28,461 nucleotides of DNA from Chara braunii (taxonomy: Eukaryota; Streptophyta; Charophyceae; Charales; Characeae). The position numbers and the translations under genes are program-made. This document shows, piece after piece, positions 22,991 through 28,461 of this stretch. Position 1 is the first letter of the stretch, and each line of letters opens with the position of its first letter. The notes beneath the pieces were generated by a model. That model saw nothing but the letters and a program-made list of their open reading frames with translations, was not told the origin of the DNA and made no database searches. The stretch lies in contig BFEA01000219.1 in NCBI GenBank assembly GCA_003427395.1, forward strand, positions 1,567,040 through 1,595,500, read 5' to 3'.

Positions 22991-24000
22991 GTGGTGAAAA
23001 GCGAGGTCAATTTGAGTGGGCACAATTGTGAGTTCATGGTCGTGAGGCCAACACGGGATAAGGTGTGGAGCAAGAAGACGGATATGTGGTTCAAGTTGAG
23101 CGAGAGGAAGAGGAACAAGATATACGATTTCTTGTTCCTTCAAACGCGTCCGAGGAGGGACACTTACGCCGAGTACATCCGTCGGAAGGACCACATGTTG
23201 GCACTGCTCGACAACTACCACTTCGCCTCCCGCATGAACGCGAAGACGTTTATCGAAAGGCTGCAGTCGCTCTACTTCGTGGAGTCCGAGGAGCAATTGA
23301 AGTTAGCCAGTTACGCTTCCCTGATCTCCACTGGCGACGAGGAAGCCATAGGTGTGGAGTTTGTCGCCAACGCGAAGGAGGAGGAGAGCGACACGGAGAG
23401 CATCGACCTGCAGTACGACCCGCCTCCGGCGGACCACGGCGGAGGGTCCTCGTCGGCCGGTCCGTCACCAAGCGCTGCAGCCCTCGTGTCACCATTGGCC
23501 AAACCGGCGCCGGGCACCACGCTGATGAAGTTGCTGGAGAGACTTAGAGCTCTGGCCGCCCCCGCGCCCGCTTTGCGTCCCGGGTTCGTTGTCCCGCCCG
23601 ATCATCCGTCTTGGAAGGATGACAACATCCACTTCCTGCTTGAACCGCAACGTCATTCACCTGAGCAGGACTGGGGCCATGACATGGTTTAGCATCCGGG
23701 AGTCATCCAGCCAGCGATACGAAATGGCGAGTGGGTCATGGCCGTGGCGATCCCTGGTACGGGATGGGTGTCATTCCCACTCGAGTCGAAGTCCAACTTC
23801 CTGCACCTCGCGAGGATTTCGGTCCTCCAGAAAGTGCAGGTTGAAAATGACACTTTAGCACCCGGCGACCTGTGCCTCATTTCCACTGCGGGTCGACTGT
23901 TTGACGAGCTTCAGGACAAGTGCTGGTTGGAATTGACGGAGGACTACTACGAGCTCGACACGAGTCCGTCGAAGGGCGTGGTGGACTGGAAAGTGCCCCC

Positions 24001-25337
24001 TCCCAGTGGGTCGGACAGTGGTTCCGGGGGGGGGTCACCTGGAAGCGGAGGGGATGGGGGTGGCGACGCAGGGGGTGGCGACGCAGGGGGTGGCAAAGGA
24101 ATCCCGCCTATGGGGGAGAGAGGGTCTCACGGCCGCAACACGACACCGGGAGGCAGCGCCGGGGTGGCGGGTTTCGCCGTCGACCGGACTCTGTCGACAG
24201 GCACCCGGCCCGAGCACACGACACACTCCGCCGACCCCCAGACTTCGTCCGTGGGCTCAGCGAGGGACACGTTGGTAGCCTTGGTTGCTCTGGGCATTCG
24301 CTCGGTCGGAAAGCCGAAGTCCGCGGGGATCCGAACTACGTCAGGTGAGGAGCCGCCAGAGCGGTCCGGAATGCGAAGCTGCTCGGGGTCGGGGGATCCA
24401 AGCATGGATCGAGAAATTCGCAGCATTGCGACGCGGGACGGAAACGTCGGAACGGTGTCGCCTGCGCGGGAGCGACGGCCGCAAGGATTGCAGCGGGAGG
24501 CTGCAAGTGCAGGGTCCGGCGACACGGAGACCACGAAGTCCGCCGAGATCCGAACTTCTTCGGGCGGGGTTTGTCGGCCAGGGATTGTCGTGCCGTTGAG
24601 AGGGGTAGCGTGCATGGGGACGGAAGGGCGGTCCTCGCGATTCGGCACGGGTACCGCGGAAGGGGACGAGTTTCGTGGCAAGGAAGTAGGGGAGGAAACG
24701 GAGGAACAAAAGGGAGCGCAAGAAGGGGAGGAAGAAGGGGAAGAAGAGGTGGAAGGGGAGGAAGCGGGAGAAACGGAGCTAATTGATTTGTTTGAAGGAA
24801 GGGAGGGTGCCGGGTCTGGAGAAGACGAAGTGGAACACAGTGAGGACGATACCGGATCTGGAGAGTCGTCTGACAAGTTCGGACAACTGTACGGAGAGCA
24901 TCACGAGGATGATGTCGACGAAGATGCCACGACAATAGAGATGGAGACACAAGTGGTCAGCAGTCTTTCCGCAGAGCGTGAAGATTATGCGGTCCGGCCA
25001 CTGACGTCTGCTGTCGACTTGCAGCGCCGGTTCGACGAGGCTTCCGTCACTATCAGCCCGTCTGAAAAAAGTCGACGTATCCTCGGCGACCACAACGTGT
25101 CTGCCCGTCCGTCCGCAACTGCCAACGTCGCATCTTCCGTGACAGCTGCCCTCGCTTCGTCGCCGCCGAAGTCTCTGGTGCTGCAGGCCACCCTTGCCGC
25201 CGAAGGGGAAGGCGAGTGCGGTGGAGGACAGCATTTGACGTCCCCGAAAAAATCAAGGTTCGGCGGTCAAGCTCTCGACGTGCTCGCTTTGCCTGCGCCA
25301 AATTCACCATCGAAGGAGCGGAGAGAAAAACAGACTG
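24001..25337 (+). other. Low-complexity acidic linker of the fusion gene with embedded palindromes
   Basis: After a folded-looking block (VAIPGTGWVSFPLESKSNFL and CLISTAGRLFDELQD, 23738-23960) the frame becomes Gly/Ser-rich, then Glu-rich (about 24690-24860), then Ser/Ala/Pro-rich with a basic end (SPSKERREKQTG). Two palindrome copies, 24316-24339 and 24535-24558, are translated in the same frame as KSAGIRTT and KSAEIRTS. Composition suggests a disordered tether between the methyltransferase-like and Ulp1 regions. Confidence 0.55.
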
Positions 25338-26311
25338 GTAAGCCTTGAAGAACGCCTGCGCATCCGGATGTCGCCGGATTACAGTCCGCACTATACACAC
25401 AATGTCTGTGCATACGGGAAGTTCCGGGTGCCGGCATGCTACAGCCAGAAGCCCTTCCTACTCCAGCTCGTCGGCCTATCTGTGACTCGGCCGGGTTGCT
25501 AGTCGAGGGCGGCGAAAACTTCGTCCAAAACCTTACACTCCATCCAAGGAAGGATCTGACCCGGCTGATGAAGTGGCCAAGGTGCTAAGAAAGTGGCCAA
25601 GTACATGGACTGGCAGTTTTCCCTTCTCGGGAATAATGCCGGTTTTAGTCCGTCGGGATCCGAACTTCGTTTGTCGATGCGTGATGTGGTCAGTCTCAGT
25701 GGGGCTGGTGTGTTGAAAAATCCACCGCAGTCTGAACTTCGGGGATTGCTGGCCTACGGCTTCTGTGAGTTGTGGTGGTTTTCCTTGCGAAGTGCGGGGG
25801 GTGATAAGCTCGAATGTTGCAGTCGTTTTGTTTTCCAGTCGCACAACCGCACCTAGGTGCACATGACCACTCGAGATCAGGGTTCTGTGGTCGGAGAGGT
25901 CCTGCTTGACTGTAGGCCAAGGTGCTAAGAAAGTGGCCAAGTACATGGACTGACAGTTTTCCCTTCTCGGGAATAGTGCCGGTTTTAGTCCGCCGAGATC
26001 CGAACTTCCTTTGTCGATGCGTGATATGGTCAGTCTCAGTGGGGCTGGTGTGTTCAAAAGTCCGCCGCAGTCCAAACTTCACGGATTGCTGGCCTCCGAT
26101 TTCTGTGAGTTGTGGTGGTTTTCCTTTGCGAAGTGCGGGGGTGATAAGCTCGGATGTTGCAGTCATTTTGTTTTTCAGTCGCACAACCGCACCTGGGTGC
26201 ACATGACCACGCGAGATCAGGGTCCTGTGGTCGGAGAGGTCCTGCTTGACTGTTGCATCTGTACAAATGTATGGTTCTCGTTTTTCGTTTTGTCTCTCTT
26301 CTGTTGTACAG
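25338..26311 (+). other. Predicted phase-1 intron of the fusion gene
   Basis: The donor is CAGACTG|GTAAGC (25338) and the acceptor is a long pyrimidine tract ending CTTCTGTTGTACAG (26311). The exon ends with one base of a codon and the next exon starts with two, giving a continuous reading QT-G-VVSSRTRRSSKYPE. The intron contains the 340-bp tandem duplication described separately. Confidence 0.7.
25575..26253. repeat. 340-bp tandem duplication inside the intron
   Basis: Copies 25575-25914 and 25915-26253 differ at scattered positions. Each carries two palindrome derivatives: one good copy (25645-25668 and 25985-26008) and one degraded copy about 70 bases later. Open frames inside are repeat artefacts. 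Confidence 0.85.
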
Positions 26312-26508
26312 GGGTGGTGTCGTCTCGAACACGGAGGTCTTCCAAATATCCAGAGCACATATTGCAGAAAGTCCCCGGGTTGAGTAAAAAACACAAGGAT
26401 ATGTTAAAGGCATCAGGGGTTGATGTCAAGATTGGGAAGGAGTACACCAATGTCATTAAAGAATGTTTTTCCCTTCTTGCCCCAGAGAAACGGACATATC
26501 CACGATCT
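26312..26508 (+). other. Predicted exon 3 of the fusion gene
   Basis: It encodes a basic segment, about 65 residues including RSSKYPEHILQKVPGLSKKH, then a short helical stretch ending LLAPEKRTYPRS, followed by the donor GTGAGT at 26509. It has no recognised domain and probably precedes the protease. The clean donor leaves phase 0, whereas the best acceptor for the next exon (26626) needs phase 1. A weaker donor at 26513 (GTAGGG) would restore the frame; otherwise this junction is broken. Confidence 0.5.
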
Positions 26509-26625
26509 GTGAGTAGGGGTCAGGCCATGTATGAGAAGTACTGAGCAACGCGTCATGCACCGGGGGACAATGTTTAGAACTCCGTTTCTCACTACACCAC
26601 GTGTCCTTTGCTCGATGTTGTGCAG

Positions 26626-27347
26626 TGCGGGCAACAAGTGCAGCACGCGGGAAAAGTTTCGCTGCGACAATTGCGCCTCTGAGCTTTCGGGTTTTGGATG
26701 GCATTGTACGAGGCTCGGTGCCGTCTAACACTATTCTCTCTATACTGGGCGATGGTCAATTTCGGATTGCAGCAAAAAATCTCCTCACCCTCTTGCATGT
26801 GAACGGCAGGGCGAATGATGAGGTGGTCAATTTCTATATGGCGTTGTTGGGGTCGACCGCATGTGGGTCACGTGACATCTCTTCAGGCCTTCAAGTCTTC
26901 AGCTTTAATTCGTTCTTCTTCAGTAAACTGCAACTTCAAGGACACGGTGGGGTGCAGAGGTGGGCTAAAAACGTAGATTTGCTTCGTTACGATATTATCT
27001 TGGTTCCTGTCCACAAAGATGATGATCACTGGATCCTCATTTCCGTCAACATAAGAGATGATGTTCTCGAAATTTTTGATTATTTTTCTCGCGTTGTAGC
27101 TGATTCTAGTTTTTACCTTAGTGTTTTCGGGTTGATTGTGCAGTATTTGGAACGTCAAACATCACATAGGCGGTCGGGTAGGAATTGGAAGTCTATGGTG
27201 GGAAATGTTGTGGTGGATGGAGTTCCGAGAGAAGTGGATGAAGCAAGCTGTGGTGTGTTCATGTTGATGTATGCGACGTTGTTGCAACATGGAGATCGAC
27301 CGTTTTTCCGGTTCTCTTGTAAAGATATTCCGCTTCTTAGACGATAA
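26626..27347 (+). CDS. Ulp1-type (C48) cysteine protease domain, last exon
   Basis: The exon follows the acceptor CGATGTTGTGCAG. It reads uninterrupted to TAA (27345-27347), about 240 residues. Landmarks are NDEVVNFYMALL (substrate-side motif of Ulp1 proteases), DIILVPVHKDDDHWILISVN with the catalytic His (codon 27027), LEIFDYF with the Asp (27078) and DEASCGVFMLMYA with the nucleophile Cys (27249). Spacing fits SUMO/Ulp1-like proteases. The usual Gln of the oxyanion hole, about six residues before the Cys, is not evident (PREVDEASC). Such domains are frequent passengers in plant and algal transposons (for example some Mutator-like, EnSpm and Zisupton/KDZ elements), where they may process a polyprotein or remove SUMO. 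It is best preserved among the fusion's parts. Confidence 0.8.
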
Positions 27348-27873
27348 TTAGCATCATGTGTCTTAGAACATCGTTGTCTTTGATGGATTTGATTGACTTC
27401 TAAACTTTTTTTTAAGGTGATTCATTCGTTGATCGTTAAATTTCGTAAATCAAGACATTATTCAACTGTCCTTCTGCCAGAGGCATTGCTTTCTTTTATC
27501 GTTCCGAGTTCGCATTACCTACGGCAAGCTCAATGCATGTCCTGCGTCATGTATGGGCTTTGTAATCTATGTCACGTAATGTTCCATGTTCCGAATTCTG
27601 TTCAAGTTAAAGTATTGTCTTCCATGTTTTCAATTTTGTTCAACTGAAAGTGTAAACATGATTGTAAAACTGGTTGGTGGATGAATGAGAAATCTCATCT
27701 TATGTGAAATTGGTCAATGGATGCCCAAACCTTCTTTGCATAACCATTTGAAATGCGGATATTCATCGCTATGGAGCACAATTTAATATAATTCAATCTA
27801 ATTACATTGCTAATTTTGTTTACAAAAGTTCAACAACTATGGATGTCAGCAAACTTTCGCATTTGGGGCGACT
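27348..27873. other. AT-rich 3' flank of the fusion gene, no further gene seen
   Basis: Base composition drops in GC sharply after the Ulp1 stop. There is no convincing coding frame and no perfect AATAAA signal. A short direct repeat, TTCCATGTT plus a C/T-rich variant, lies near 27580-27630. Confidence 0.5.
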
Positions 27874-28313
27874 GGGCGGGCATGCCCATGTACAAACACT
27901 GTAGTCAAAAATGAATTCGTAAGAAAGAGGACATTGTCACAATATAGTTACTGTGTCTTTCATCACATTTATGAAATTGAAGTTTGACAAGTTAGGATCA
28001 CAGCACAGTTCCGCATAGGGTTCCGTTTGGCGTGCCAATCGTTGTTCGTTTATGAAGTTTGACTAGTATGGATCCCAACACACTTCCCCATAGGATCACC
28101 AACATGTTTTTGATGTTCAACTAGTAAGGATCCCAACGCACTTCCCCATTTGGGATTTCATTTATGAAGTTTCACAAGTATGGATCTCAGCTCGCTTTTG
28201 CATGTGGTGGCGGGTTTTTGATGTTCAACAAGTAAGGATCCCAACCCCTGGATGGGCATGCCTACGTTGCTTAGGCTGCAGCCAAAAATTAATTCCTTAG
28301 AAAGAGGACACAG
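27874..28313. repeat. Right subterminal arm with repeated motifs
   Basis: Five diverged ~56-bp repeats lie near 27980-28019, 28054-28094, 28111-28154, 28166-28207 and 28219-28250. Their core is CAAGTAAGGATCCCAACGCA followed by CTTCCCC. They are bracketed by a ~70-bp direct repeat (27874-27946 and 28251-28320) containing GGGCATGCC and AAGAAAGAGGACA/TTAGAAAGAGGACA. The core resembles the left-arm motif and the dispersed palindrome. Confidence 0.75.
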
Positions 28314-28349
28314 TATAATGTCCTATTTTAACGAATAACGTGTTATATA
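28314..28349 (-). repeat. Right terminal inverted repeat
   Basis: It is the inverse complement of 1287-1322 with three mismatches. Core GTCCTATTTTAACGAATAA is identical. It ends at TATA immediately before a CAGGG sequence. Confidence 0.85.
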
Positions 28350-28461
28350 CAGGGTAATCGGCGTTCGGGACGGGTCGAACGCCCGAACCCGAACGCCCGA
28401 ACGTATGGGACCTCATGGGGATGCGTTCGGCCGTTCAGGCGGAACGCGGACCTAAAAAAAA
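28350..28461. mobile_element. Possible end of a neighbouring hAT-like element
   Basis: Directly outside the right terminal repeat the sequence opens with CAGGG and then multiple GCGTTCGGG / CCCGAACGC inverted motifs. CAGGG-type starts with subterminal short inverted motifs are typical of hAT elements. Only 112 bases are visible, so this may instead be host repeat. Confidence 0.3.

Larger units (their letters stand above)
19375..27347 (+). pseudogene. ParB-like / DNA-methyltransferase-like / Ulp1 fusion gene, multi-exon, decayed
   Basis: The predicted exons are up to 19525, 19713-25337, 26312-26508 and 26626-27347. Two introns have matching phase, which links the parts into one gene. Exon 2 (~1,870 codons) is mostly one frame but is interrupted by TAG (21224), TAG (21257), TAA (21827), TGA (22907) and TAG (23690). 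It also leaves the frame near 20020-20045 and returns near 20700-20725, the shifted part encoding an acidic then Lys/Arg-rich segment. Conceptual domain order: an N-terminal unrecognised region, a basic low-complexity segment, a ParB-like domain, a Lys-rich helical segment, a methyltransferase-like domain, a helical segment, a Gly/Ser/Glu-rich linker, and a Ulp1 protease. A product would probably act on DNA or SUMO-type conjugates during transposition, which is inference. Separate genes remain possible if the splice predictions are wrong. Confidence 0.6.
1287..28349. mobile_element. Putative ~27 kb DNA transposon with terminal inverted repeats
   Basis: The boundaries are set by 36-bp terminal inverted repeats (1287-1322 and 28314-28349, about 33 of 36 matching). 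Inside each end lie AT-rich subterminal arms with repeated GGATTCC/GGATCCC...CACTTC motifs. The coding content is transposon-like: an RNase-H-like transposase candidate on the minus strand, a two-copy unrecognised family, and a Ulp1-type protease fused to ParB- and methyltransferase-like regions. Genes in both arms point outward. No family B DNA polymerase, retroviral-type integrase or capsid gene was seen, so it is not an ordinary Maverick/Polinton. The span could instead be two related elements nested around a repeat-rich middle. Target-site duplication cannot be resolved because the left end lies in a TA microsatellite. Confidence 0.6.

Noticed and set aside
21224-23692. Stops explained by RNA editing because all are one C-to-T step from Gln or Arg codons
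   Set aside because: Every stop codon is by definition one such step from CAG, CAA or CGA, so the observation has no weight without cDNA or paralogues.
27393-27647. 84-codon frame after the Ulp1 stop
   Set aside because: AT-rich sequence with a non-ATG start, no motif, and no partner copy.
1287-28349. Maverick/Polinton or endogenous virus
   Set aside because: No family B polymerase, retroviral-type integrase, packaging ATPase or capsid protein is visible, although size and inverted ends fit.
1281-28350. Target-site duplication TATA or TATATA around the element
   Set aside because: The left end lies in a TA microsatellite, so any TA match is uninformative.

Overview
This is nuclear DNA from a repeat-rich eukaryote. 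GT-AG introns, many microsatellites and transposon-type genes support that; nothing looks bacterial or organellar. The protein style and the abundant short GGATCC-centred palindromes remind me of charophyte algae such as Chara, but that is recollection and not a search result.

The main structure is a probable giant DNA transposon of about 27 kb (about 1287-28349), bounded by 36-bp terminal inverted repeats. AT-rich subterminal arms (1.3-2.4 kb and 27.4-28.3 kb) carry several copies of a related short repeat. Coding regions sit in both arms and are read outward from a non-coding, repeat-filled middle. Left arm (minus strand): an uninterrupted ~911-residue protein with an RNase-H-like transposase appearance (3768-6503), followed downstream by a broken copy of an unrecognised protein family (2415-3286). 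Right arm (plus strand): a second, diverged copy of the same unrecognised family with one in-frame stop (17429-18376), then a long decayed multi-exon gene (19375-27347). Its conceptual product joins a ParB-like domain, a DNA N4/N6-methyltransferase-like domain with degenerate catalytic motifs, a low-complexity acidic linker, and a Ulp1-type (C48) cysteine protease domain. Two predicted introns join these pieces with matching phase, and this is the strongest evidence that they are one gene.

The middle (about 6.6-17.2 kb) holds no gene I can support. It contains about five ~1-kb tandem repeats with long hairpins (6659-10730), a MITE-like 40-bp perfect inverted repeat (11007-11160), a GAT-rich microsatellite (12093-12603), C-rich and TG-rich tracts, 69-bp tandem repeats, and a dense array of a 24-bp palindrome with arms GAAGTTCG and CGAACTTC around GATCCCGG. 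I count roughly 45 exact or degenerate copies between 6.7 and 26.1 kb, including two inside the coding exon of the large gene, read in the same frame.

The left flank (1-1286) is microsatellites and a degenerate duplication. The right flank (28350-28461) begins with CAGGG and GC-rich inverted motifs and may be the end of a neighbouring hAT-like element. The coding set as a whole suggests an element with a transposase, an accessory protein, and a large ParB/methyltransferase/SUMO-protease-like polyprotein. Most of it is mutationally decayed except the transposase-like frame.
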